From assembly GCA_950295325.1 (NCBI GenBank), contig OX485804.1, positions 42,098,001 through 42,162,000 on the forward strand: a DNA stretch of 64,000 nucleotides, written 5' to 3'. Shown in pieces: positions 45,501 to 56,447 of this stretch. The stretch comes from Polytrichum commune (taxonomy: Eukaryota > Streptophyta > Polytrichopsida > Polytrichales > Polytrichaceae). The position numbers were made by a program, and so were the translations under genes. Numbering within the stretch: the stretch's first letter is position 1; each line of letters starts with the position of its first letter. The notes beneath the pieces were generated by a model that was not told the origin of the DNA, did no database searches, and was given only the letters and a program-made list of their open reading frames with translations.

Positions 45501-48491
45501 GCTTTTTCTTGTTACGCATCCTCATCCCATGAAGCTCCGCCTTGCTAAGTAAATATTTCTTCCACTCCTCTCGCATGACCTGTGCACCAGTATTTTAGTT
45601 CACAATATCCAGCAGAAAGAGAAAAGGAAAATCACATGACAAGGAGAGTGATTGACGAATCAACATCAGAAAGGATAAGAGGAGATGAGACTCTATGTGT
45701 CAAGAACAGAAATACAGCTAGTCTATTGTGTGAAAATGCAGAGTATTATCCAACATATATTATGCAGACCTTGTCTGATCAAGCAGAGATGGAAGCCAAG
45801 CATCACTACCTCTTCTACATAGCTCAATGGCCCACAAGATGCCAAGGACCAGTAAAATGGGTACTACTCAAGGCAATTTCACAGCTTTCTCTTCTACAAG
45901 CATGTAGCCATGAATAGTGGGTTCATGTATTTGGAATGTCCAGCACATAGTCAAAGTACAAATGAAGAGGAGAGCTAGGTATATAATTGAAACTCTTCGC
46001 AAGGCAAACAATCTAAAATTACAGAATACATCAGTACCATTTGCAGTGTTTTAGATCCTAGATGACCTGCTCAACAACAGCATAAGTACACTGCAACAAT
46101 TGGGACTGTTGAATTTTTTTCTGATGGGCCTCACCTAGACACTCCTTGGCTACAATGCTTTGCAGCCATACACTTACACATGCAACACAAAGAGAGTGTT
46201 TGATATCTGAGACACAGAAACCTCAATGAAGATTGAGGTCCTTCTGCCTACTGGAATTACAAATAATATATGGAGACAAGAAACAAACCAGAAAGTCCAT
46301 GTTGATACATAAAACTCACAGAAGAAAAAGGACATGCATGGAGTAGCTACCTCTTGTGGTCCATGACTGATAATATCTTGGAGCTGCATACACATCCGCT
46401 CATCCTTGCATGCTACAAGGACTGGGCCTCCACCTTCACCCCACGCATTTTGTGACAACTCTGCTGTTACTCCTGTGACATTAAATTTTTGCCTCTCCTC
46501 CTCTATTTCCTCTAGCACTTCCTGAAGTCCAAACAGAAGCAAAAGTGTGAGAAGAAATTTGCAGCTCAGAAACTCCCCACCACTGGCTACATTAAAATTG
46601 GTTATTACTCAGAAGGGTGAGATTGCAGCCCAATCAGATATTGATGGTTGCACAGGAGCATATCTAGACATCCACCTAAGAAACTGGCCATAAGTACTTG
46701 ATAAAGACTATGTAACTGTTGATTCTAGAGGCTGTTAACTGGGCTAACACTTGAGAGGCAACAACTCAAAGCATGTCCTTCACATCTGATTCTATTTATG
46801 ATACTTAGAAATTGGAAATTGTGAACAGAAAGCATAGGCACTTGCCAAAGAACAGAAAGCATAGGTACCCGCAAGATTCTCCACTTTGGCATTTCCTCTA
46901 CTACCGGTTCCAGCTCAACTTCCTGCACCTCAACTGTTCCTTCCCCTACCACATGGGCTCCTTCCACACTCACACCATTTCCGGGTGCTCTGTCATTTAG
47001 AGGTATTGCATCTATGTCTGACTTATCTCCAACTTTCTGACGTTTGCCACCAATTTCAATATCATTCTCCACTGAAGCAATTCTGCCACCTGGACACCCA
47101 TATTAAACAAGACTCTTAAAAGCACGTTGCATGAGGACTGTACTAGCCAACTTGTAGCCAATCAGAAATTGAAATGTTAATAATGCAGCCAGGAATAACA
47201 TTCTCATGTGGACATCACACCAATTGCAATGGCAACATCTCCATGCTCCATAGGAGCTTCATTTTGGAATATAGAAGGACTCAGGCAACAGGATAGAAAG
47301 AGACATACATGAATCACAGAATTTATACTGGAAGATGTTTGGGTTGTTGAAAGACCTACCTCCAGTTTTCCTCTTCGAAGCTATCCGGCCACCACCCCGA
47401 CCTCTTCCTGCTTGAGCCCCACCTTTTTCTTGCCTAACCCGGCTCCCATCTGTTCTAACTAGCATGTACACCCGTCTCTTCGCAAGCTCGAAAATCTTGT
47501 GGGTGGGATTAGCAAATATCCACACCGACCTCACTCCTTCTGAAGCTCGCAAGGTGTCCAAATACTTCAAGAATGTTACCGCATCGTAACGAAGTAGATA
47601 CTCCACCAATTTCCTCAGGGTTTTGAGATCTCCAACCAGTTGTTTTGTTTTCCGCCCTACTGTATGCCATATGGGATCCAATTGAGACCTAACAATCTCA
47701 TCAAAGGACTTAAAAAGCCCATTTTCCACTGTCAATTCCTCAATATCAACTTTATTAGTTTTCCTTAGCTCCTTCAAGCACGCATCCATAACCTCAATAA
47801 TAGCACTCTGGATGCCAGCCATGGCTGCCGTCAATGGCATTCGTATGTCCACCACTACAGGTGGGGTTTCTTCCAACTCTTGGCTCACAGAAAGATGAAA
47901 CCTTGGCCAAATGTACAACCTCCTCACAAACAAGGATTTCATAATTCTTTCGGTCTTTGCAAACCCCGAACTCATGGCTTGAGGTCGATCCGAAAATGCT
48001 CTTATAAACCCTACCCTATTGGCTTGCCGGAACAGCCTGACAATGAAAGCTTCTGCACAAGTCTCTGTCAACCTATGTGCATTGTTCACAACAATGCCTG
48101 CCACTTTGTGCAGTGGTACCCGATCGTTCAACATATCCACTATCAAAATTCGGGATGTGATGGAAAATGCACCTCCCTTGTTGTACAATTCAATTCTTTC
48201 TGCACTTGTGTTCTGGCTGTTGATGTCCATTGGGAGGGAGGGATGTCCATTTGGGTCTTGGTCTTGGACTTCTTCTCGAATGGCCTGACGTTGAGCATCC
48301 GATGTGGAGAGGAGGAGAAGCAATCCATCTGCAGGAGAGTGCAAAGAGAGCAGGGAAGCAAGCACTTTCACTAACCCTAGCCCAGAGGCCAGAACTGTGA
48401 TCCCATCTTCTTCCAGAAGCTCCCCTACCATCTGCTGATGAAAGGGCAACATCTCTGTTGGCAACAGAAGAGTGACAGAGGAGGGGCCCAA
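42531..48491 (-). CDS. XPF: XPF/RAD1/UVH1 structure-specific DNA repair endonuclease subunit
   Basis: Nine exons in transcript order: 48,491-47,360; 47,089-46,869; 46,521-46,351; 45,579-45,231; 45,000-44,510; 44,354-44,244; 43,929-43,669; 43,500-43,277; 42,741-42,531 (TAA). All junctions are GT..AG and phases agree. The preferred start is 48,452 ([17 protein letters not shown], matching the family N terminus), giving 1,043 residues; ATG 48,491 would add 13. Family role: with ERCC1 it cuts 5' of lesions in nucleotide excision repair and removes recombination flaps in the nucleus. Visible: a degenerate SF2 helicase-like half, ATP motifs not conserved as usual for XPF; a linker with an RG-rich patch in exon 4; ERCC4 nuclease in exon 7 with D816, GDY 843-845, ERK 854-856 and D860; a C-terminal helix-hairpin-helix ([13 protein letters not shown]...ELMGGRQPA). 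The gene looks intact and lies tail to tail with the MOM1-like gene. Intron 1 is flanked by a repeated GGRIAS coding motif. Confidence 0.96.
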
Positions 48492-48639
48492 GCATCATTC
48501 AGATGAACTTGATGGATTCATGCAATGAATACCACGAAGCTCCGAATTCCTGCAGCAGCCAAGACCATCAACAGAAACAAACAAAACCATAAATTCATGT
48601 CCAACCTTCAAGGTGATGGATGTACTGCAGTTTAATTTC

Positions 48640-48920
48640 TTTGGTTCTATTTTTAAGAAATAAGGAGGGAAGAGGTGCATTAATGACAACCATCACAACC
48701 ACAACTACTCTTACTTGCCCAATTAAAAATGATACAAGATGTCATTGGAAGTAGTTGCGACGATGGTTGTCGTTTAGTTTCTTTGGTTCTATCGTTGAGG
48801 GATAAGCAGGGCTAAGAAGGTGCATTGATGACAACCATCACAACCACAGGTACTCCTTGCCGAACATCGAGACAAGGTATAGGTGGGAGTAGTTGAGATG
48901 ATGATTATTGTAAAATAGTA
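48640..48920. repeat. Two-copy ~141-bp tandem duplication upstream of XPF
   Basis: 'ctttggttctat' through 'gacaaccatcacaaccaca' occurs from about 48,640 and again from about 48,780. It lies 150-430 bp upstream of the XPF start, in the likely promoter or leader. Confidence 0.7.
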
Positions 48921-49639
48921 TACCTTCTTCGGCTCTGTTTTCTTTTTTCTTTTTTACTATATGGCACCGCGAGAGACTTTCAAAGCTGAAGGATGGAAAG
49001 GGATGATTTGGAGGAGGTAATTATTCTTAGACAAGCTTTCCAGGAGAATCCATAAGCTGTAAGCCTCCACTACACGGACTGCACCAATAGGAAGGACAAT
49101 CATTGACGTCAAATCCACTCTTCAACTTCAAGAGTAGTTGTGATGTGTAAATGAAAAAAAAATCGTAGTTGTGGTTAAAAGTGGGACCAAACCACAACCA
49201 CAACTACTCGAGTAGTTGTGTGTTAAAATCAGATGGGTATTCTGATCGTCAAGATTCAAGTCGTGCGCAAATACTTCCATCAAATGCATCCATCAAACCA
49301 ACAAAGGTATCCATGGCGACGGAATTAGAATTCCTCTTATGACGACCATCCCAAGGAATAAACTAACATCCTACTTAACTTCTAAAAGCTTTTGGAGCCC
49401 AATTTGGGCCTCTCTTTACATACGGTATTTTGAAATTCTACAACATGAATACTCTTTCATAGATAACGATAGTGATAGCTTGCTGTCTTGGAAGGTTATT
49501 CTTCTTGGCACCTGGCCAGAAACTTGCAGGAAGCATGATGAAGATTTACATATCATCCAATATAAAAAGAGAATACACAACTAGTATGAACATGCAAAAA
49601 GCGTGTAGGGCGTTGACCTCACTTGAAATTGAAACTCAC

Positions 49640-49990
49640 CTTCAACTTCTTGTCGAATGACCCGGTGTTGGGAGTCCGAGGTGGAGAGGAGGAGAAGCAG
49701 GCCATTCATTCGCAGGAGAGACGTAAGCACTTTGTTTGATGACTAACCCTTAACCCTAATCTGGATGTAAGTCTGTCTTCTTCCCGAAACTCGACCACCA
49801 TGTGCTTGTGAAATGGCAACATCTCCGTTGGCATTCCGAGAGTGAGACAGGAGGGAGGCGAGCATTGTTTCCGACGAATTTGTATTCATGCGAGTGCTGT
49901 GAAGCTCCAAATTTTGTGGGCGAGCGACTGGCAACACACAAAATTCATGTCGGAGCTTGAGTCGGAAGCAACAAACAAACAAACCAAACG
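49640..49990 (-). pseudogene. Truncated, degraded copy of XPF exon 1 and leader
   Basis: Matches the 48,260-48,600 segment in the same orientation: MLPFHKHMVVEF-REED recalls the parent's [16 protein letters not shown], and the 'gatgtggagaggaggagaagca' and 'gaagctccgaattc' stretches recur with substitutions, small deletions and frame changes. It covers roughly the first 75 codons plus leader and stops. No downstream XPF exons follow. Confidence 0.75.
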
Positions 49991-50049
49991 AACAATCGAT
50001 CGTCGGCACTGCAACACATTCGAACATCGTTGGCCCCACCTCTCATATG

Positions 50050-51067
50050 TCGCTTTTTAGTGGAAGCTTAAACCCTTAATTAGGTTACGTAGATGGGCCT
50101 TGAATGGTTACTTTTTCCTACTCCATCCTTTATGGCATTTAGTGTCACGTACACTATTTGCGAAGGCCCAAACTAGATGCTTAAGGTAGATGTGTCTTAA
50201 GTGGCTTGTTTTCTTAATCGGACCCCTAGATTTGATTGGTATGTGGTTTGGTGAGGATCAATGAGAAAACATCTCAAAAACACATGTTTAAAAGAGGTTG
50301 GACTATGTTTTCAAACATTAATAACTACGAGTCTACACTCAACAGTGAACATAATTGGGAGGACCTATGTAACCAGTTAAGAAATCAACAAACATGCACT
50401 CCTGATAATTGTAACTAGATCAAGGGAGGTCTTATTTTCAATCTGGTCTTTGCAAATGTTCCATCGTAGATTTGCTAATGCAACACGGGTTTTTGTGTAG
50501 ATCTAATTAATAGAAGTTGGGGAACAACAAAAAGGGACCAAATAACACACCCACATACCTTAGTGGTCTCAAAGTGTCACATCCACTAACTATTACTATG
50601 AGGCTCTATTCTTCAACATAAGTAAGTTTTTCAAGCGAATATTTATTTACATTTTGACATTTAGCATAGCACATTGGGATACTTGAAATGGTAGCTTTTT
50701 GTTTTTGTTTTAGTATGCAAGGGGAAGATGTTATAATGAGGAAACTAATGGCAAGTGTCATGTGTTTACACTTTCATAATCAAGAGGAAGTCATTCTTGA
50801 GCATATTAATGCCAAGTGTCATTTGTGTACAATTTTAGTCAACTTGTAGACCATTATGTAACATAGGCCTACACCTCATAACATTGTTGAACACACTCAT
50901 GCCAAGATATTAATAAGCGCACTTGAATGCCAAGTGTCAATGGGCGACACTAATAATGAAGTTGTTGATCATTAGTGTAACCTAGATACTCCTCAAAACA
51001 AGGTAAGTGGCACTATATGTCACAAATGGTGTAGCCCACTTCTCCTAGAATATGAAAAATGTGATTA
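50050..51067. other. Intergenic DNA with R1-like fragments
   Basis: Stretches near 50,070-50,420 share phrases with R1, and 50,360-50,450 recurs at about 53,930-54,020 ('aatcaacaaacatgcact...'). No gene seen. Confidence 0.45.
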
Positions 51068-51696
51068 CCGTAGCACCATAGTTGGTTCGTGCACCTCAAA
51101 ACGAATATTTATTTATTTATTGAAAAATAAGGTTCGTCAACTAAAAATATAATTTATGAAATTTCATCAGTCCTATGATTTTAAAAAAATTAATTCGTTT
51201 CTTTAGTAAGGTCCAGTAGTATTGGAAGTAGGTTGTTGTTTTTCTCATTCATTCGTTGTGGCTTCTTGGCCTTAAACTTAAGTATCCATCTTAACCTTAC
51301 TTATTGTGGTGTTTGTTTGTCTTTGCATAGTGTATGTGTTAGGTCTTTTGTATGTATTTGCACTTTGACATATGTGAGAAGAGTGTTAGAAATGGCACCA
51401 AAACAACAACGGGTTGGTTTTGTTTTTATCCCTATTAGCAAGGATGAGAGGGAGATGGATATAGAAAGAGAGTTTGCCGCTTTGAGTGAGCAGGGTGCCA
51501 AACCATTAACGCATTAGCATGCAGCCTCTTATGGCGTGTTGACATGGTTGGAGCTTAGAAGAGTCCAAAATTTCCATTAATTAGTTTTTTCCAAATATAA
51601 AATTTCACTTATTCGTTTGATTGGGTTCATAATTTCCGATTTCTTCAGTTTTTTATTTGGGAATTATTTTTGCACGAACCAACTATGGTGCTACAG
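51068..51696. mobile_element. 629-bp TIR element with TA duplication
   Basis: Inverted ends C(C/T)GTAGCACCATAGTTGG, continuing to 26 bp with one mismatch, flanked by TA on both sides: Tc1/mariner-type insertion. A plus-strand frame inside (51,233-51,517) contains MAPKQQRVGFVFIPISKDER and an acidic-basic tail. It is not a recognised transposase and might be a captured or residual host fragment. Confidence 0.8.
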
Positions 51697-52442
51697 TAGC
51701 ACAAGATGATTAGCAAATCTAGATTGAGGCAATAGCCATATTCCTCCTAATTTTTGGAGCTTATATGGAAATCTTATTCATTATCAAAGTGAAGACTCTC
51801 ATGCTCATTAATTATTCATATGGGTCCCCTCCAATTATGTTGACCAATGAGTCTAGAATGGTTATCACATTTTAAGCATGCAATCCAATCTCTTTAAAAT
51901 ACATGTCTTTTTTATATCCATTTTTGGAGCCACACCAAAGCACATTCCACTCAAATATAGGTTTCCAATTAAGAGAAGTAAGTGAATCGTGCATGTCTAT
52001 ATTAGATGGGCTTTGTTTGGTTTTTTTTAAGTTGTTTGCTACTTTATACTACTCAAATTTGGGAGGTGAAATTTATATGTTAAAGAGCTAGGATCAGTCC
52101 CCCAAAAAGCTTTGGAGCTAATTTTGAATTATTATGAATTATCAAAGTCCATTGCCAACAAACTATGTCAAGGCACATATGTCTTAATGGTGTATGTTCT
52201 TAGACATGCACCTAACCACCCACCATTGAAATATACAATGACTCACTGTATCAATTTCACACATAATGCTAGGCAAATAAAAACAAGAACATACAAATTT
52301 TCACTTATGTAAGTTAACAATCATAGTCTAGTACATTAGTTCCAAAGTCTTGTGTTTATTGCAAAACTACACATGAAGAAGCAATGATTTGAGAAGAACT
52401 ATATAGAATGACTCATTTTTGTATCCTGCATCTACCATTAGA

Positions 52443-53146
52443 TCAATGGGTTGTCCCACCTCCTTTAGAAGCTAAAACAACTTGGATACCATTGGGCATG
52501 CTATGATAGAACTTTTGACATTGCCCAAGAGTGATGAAATGGAAAGAAGCTCCCACGATTGAAGCATTTTCTTTGGTTGGTGTTGGATACTCGTTTAATG
52601 TTTTTTTCACAAGTGCCCACACAAGCTTAATTGGATATAGGACATGTATTTGAGGAGGCCAAGTGAGTACATCAAAAGTTTGCATTGACAACCACTGCTT
52701 GATTTATTGTGTAGTATGTTTAAGATCACTATCATGCTGAAATATGACACAAGAAAGGTTGAAACAACACCTTTCAATTGTCTTTCATGACCCCATCTTG
52801 AAAAATGCTAAGATACAAAGGTTGTGTCATCTTCCCCTCTGTCTTGCAAATGTAACCCATGCCACAAGAAGTCATACAACCCCACACAAAAATTCCACCA
52901 CCTTCATGTTTGATTGTCCAACTCACATGATGAGCTTGTAATTAAGATTCTCCATCCCTCACCCAACACCGAGCGCGACCATCGTACTAAAATCGAAGGC
53001 TCCACATGAGGATCACACTCTCTACAAATCATAGAGCATGTAGATTGAGAGATACCCAACAAGTTTGACACTTCACATGTGCTATGCCCATGCTGCAACA
53101 TGGCTATTTCAACCTCTTCTCCTATGGTAATGCTCTCATGGGCCAA
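52443..53146 (-). pseudogene. Degraded Tc1-like transposase
   Basis: From high to low coordinates: an N-terminal helix-turn-helix (GHSTCEVSNLLGISQSTCSM, 52,904-53,146); then IKHEGGGIFVWGCMTSC (about 52,870-52,915); then QHDSDLKHTT with the second catalytic Asp (about 52,725), followed by an in-frame stop; then DVLTWPPQ, where the family's NPIE glutamate reads YPIK; then the C-terminal SMPNGIQVVLASKGG. The order matches Tc1-like DDE transposases. The first Asp segment is not visible; frameshifts, a stop and loss of the Glu show it is inactive. No terminal repeats were matched. Confidence 0.8.
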
Positions 53147-53149
53147 AGA

Positions 53150-54057
53150 AAACCTTCACAAGTGTAAGAGAAAATGTCCTAAGAGATTATACAACTAACC
53201 AAAAGTGAAAGGCTAAACCCTAGGCAACTTCGTGAACATATTCTTGCAATTAAAAGTGGGTGATGAGAACAATTTTAAAACTATGTCAATAGACCTAAGT
53301 TCATTCAAAATGAAACTTCTCTCTCATTGCTACAATACTCGAGCTAAGATTTGGAAGGATGATAGCCAAATTGGTTGCATATCTAACCCAATTTATGGTT
53401 TGGCAAAAAGATAAATACTCTTCTAGATATGGCTTCCTTAAATTTGTTGTTTTGTTGATTGGCTCAATTTTGAGTGTCCGGTTTAGATTAGTAATTGGAT
53501 TAGGCTTGCTTACATAAATGCTCGTGAGGGGTTTTGGGTTCATAACTTGTCCATAAGCACTTGGCATATGAGGTGGTGTTTCATGATTGTAGAAGAGGTT
53601 GACTTTCATAGAGCATAAACCTTGCTTCCTGCACCCTCAATCTAAGCGAATGATATGCATGATTGGATGGCCTAGAGCAGATGTCATCCAAATGGGTATG
53701 TCTGGTAACCTCCTCAGGCCTTCCCGCTCTTGGGGATTACCTAATGCAAAATGGATCATCTTGCGTGCCCCTTCGTTAAGAATTCATAGATAAACATCAA
53801 TGAGAAGCAATTAACCCCTAAGTGTTTAAGGCATCTAATTTGGGCCTTTGAATGCACAAAAACGTATGTTTGAGCTACATAATTCCAATCAACTACTCCA
53901 CACTTTATAAATAACACAATTGGAAGAATATATGTATTCAATTAAGGAATCAACAAACATGCACTTCCGATGACCATAACTAAATTAAGGGAGGTCCGAT
54001 TTTCAATCCCATGTTGTTGATACTAAAGCAACACAAGTTTCGTCATGTAGATGTAAA
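53150..54057. other. Intergenic DNA, no gene seen
   Basis: May contain the outer part of the decayed Tc1-like element. The 53,930-54,020 segment repeats sequence seen at 50,360-50,450. Confidence 0.4.
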
Positions 54058-54060
54058 TAA

Positions 54061-54612
54061 GGGGTTGTTTACACCATGGACCATGAAGTCGTCCAAAGGC
54101 CCTGTAAATTATGTGATTGGTTGTTAAACTCATCTCAGGACCACTTCAGTTTACACCAAGTAAAAAAATGTCAGAGTAACCATGGAGTTGGAGGTCCCCA
54201 AAAGACATATTTTAAGGCCTACGTCATCCACTGACATGGTCCAACGGGTTTTGCGGTGGGAGAGGCAAAATAAATGCTATGGTAGAAAAATGCAAGGGAC
54301 CATGGCAAAGAAATATAATTATAATATAATTAGAATGAATTTTTTTGGGGGGAGGATAAGTTGAAGACAAAAGAATGGTCAAACTTAAAACTACTCAAAG
54401 CTGCCCTTTTTTAACATACACTAAAAAAAAAAGAGCGCATTCATTTTTTGGTGCATGGTCATTCCTCTTGGTCCACATTCAGTTTATACATAGTGAAGTA
54501 CCCAAAAGCTTTGTAAATTGTTTTTCTTAAGAAATATGACCATGGAAGTTGGACCATGGAAAAAGGCCATCTTCCGTGGTCCAACTTCATGGTCCATGGT
54601 GTAAACCGGCCC
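54061..54612. mobile_element. PIF/Harbinger-type MITE, uninterrupted relative of the 2,978-4,170 element
   Basis: Ends GGGGTTGTTTACACCATGGA and CCATGGTGTAAACCGGCCC, flanked by TAA and TCA (one base mutated). In reverse orientation it aligns with the outer element at 2,978-4,170 on both sides of that element's nested insertion, confirming the nesting. Confidence 0.82.
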
Positions 54613-54615
54613 TCA

Positions 54616-55337
54616 ATAGAAGTTAGAGAACATGCAAAAACAAAACTGAATAACACGCACAATACCTTGCACATCATTCATTCACCGTCACATCTCGATT
54701 TCCTAGATCCGTCGTAGGGATAATTAATTGCCTAGTACAGCTATCATGGTCCCAAGTGCCTTAATAACCCTTGGAGGCTAGGAGTTCAATCGACTATCAG
54801 TTGATTATTTGCCTATGTTAGAAAGTACATGTGGCCTTTGGGTAATATCATTGCAATTCCGTACACATACATAATATACTTTCCACCTCCACTTTCATAC
54901 TTCACATGCCATCCATCGACCAAGAATGCGTTGCTTTGGGAAGTTAAGAGTTAAGTTTACATACATGCCCACACATGTGCTTTATAATTGCTTAATGGTT
55001 GACCAAACATAAATCCTTGGATTACATACACACGTATATATATTTCTCCCGTGTTGTAGTAATGAGCATAAGCATAGTAACAACGATAGTCACACAATCC
55101 GACACTTGTCAACTTTTTACCGATTCAAATCTAGGCTAATTATAAAAAAAAATCAACGTGTTTGAATGCACTTTCCACTTTTGGTTTTCCTTTATAAATT
55201 TATAGGCATATTCTACATATATCATCCATAGTGATGGACAATTTGCCTAAAGTCTTTAGTTCAAATTAGTTGTTTTCCAAACTCGATTGGCCATCTGTGA
55301 CTAGCGGTTGGATCTCCCCGTTCATAGGTTGGTCCCA
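54616..55337. other. Intergenic DNA, nothing recognised
   Basis: No coding or repeat feature could be supported. Confidence 0.4.
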
Positions 55338-55689
55338 CCCCGGGCTAGATCACATCTTCATTCAGCTGGGCCCCATCCTCCTACGCCTCCTTCACTGCCT
55401 GGTCTTCTTGCCTGCACCTGCATGGGTACTCTTCCTTGTTGGGAACCAATGTGATAATACCCGGTCACTTAAGCCATTAAGCTCCTTTGGCATGTGAAAG
55501 AACTTCATCAATTAACTTGGTAATAATGAAAGTAATGTTAACTTGAATATTTGTAATTTTGATCGAGTATTGTCACATTGGTTCCCAACGAGGAAGAGTT
55601 CCCATGCAGGTGCGGGCAGGAAGATTGGGCAGTGAAGGAGGTGTGGTAGGGGCAAGACCCAACCGAATGAAGATGTGATCTAGCCCGGG
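55338..55689. mobile_element. Foldback element with ~130-bp arms, copy 2
   Basis: Begins CCCCGGGCTAGATCACATC and ends in its inverse; aligns along its length with 19,166-19,516. No clear target duplication. Confidence 0.8.
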
Positions 55690-55691
55690 TA

Positions 55692-56447
55692 GTGTTCAAG
55701 ATTGAAGTCTTCAATGCCCTTCAAACGTGATTTGGCCCTTCAAAACATACCTCTCTCAAAACAACCCTTCAAAATGCAACCCCAAATTGAAAATGAAGAT
55801 GTCACTTGAAGTTCTCAATGTAATCTACCTGGCCACCACAAGAACCAACAAGTGTAGGGCATTGTTACTACAAGAAGTGGAGTTAGATGGTTGATTCTTA
55901 ATTCTTCACATTGTATTAGAAACATGTAGGGTAAGTGCGCCATTGACCGAACGCGGCCCACGGACCGCACAGCCACCGCACAGTTTTCAATCCTGAGAAC
56001 TCTCGCGGGAACTTCGGGAACGTTCAGGGAATTTCAGAGAGAACGTGAATGTACAGGTACCGCACACTGTGCGGTGAAGGGCTCACTAAGCTCTTGAGAT
56101 CCACCTGTGTATGTTTGGATTCAATTTGTGATAGCTTTCACAAATCAAAATATCTTTCATTTTTATTTTTTTGTAAGAGAATCCTCACTTCACAATTAAC
56201 AATCCTTCAAAATTTGAAACAATTTAAGCTTGTAAATTTGTACTTACAAGGATTTGAAGATTGATCGTGCGGTCATTGGCGCACTTACCTTACCATATAA
56301 TTCATGCACACGTTTAATATAAGTTTTGTATTTCATTTCTATATTCTTAGATTGACGTCTTGGATTTGAACGAGCTCCTCAATTGAAGAGCTGCAATTTG
56401 AGAGCCCTTCAAAATGAAACTCATATGAGGGCTTCAATCTTGAACAC
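55692..56447. mobile_element. TIR element with perfect 16-bp ends, carrying a nested element
   Basis: GTGTTCAAGATTGAAG at the left and its exact inverse at the right, with subterminal 'cccttcaaa' repeats. It starts two bases after the foldback element and contains another transposon at 55,929-56,290. Target duplication unclear. Confidence 0.65.
55929..56290. mobile_element. 362-bp TIR element with TA duplication, nested
   Basis: Inverted ends (G/A)GGTAAGTGCGCCA(T/A)TGACC, about 25 bp, with TA on both sides. The interior includes a GC-rich section and no coding region. Tc1/mariner-type insertion is inferred from the TA duplication. Confidence 0.75.
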
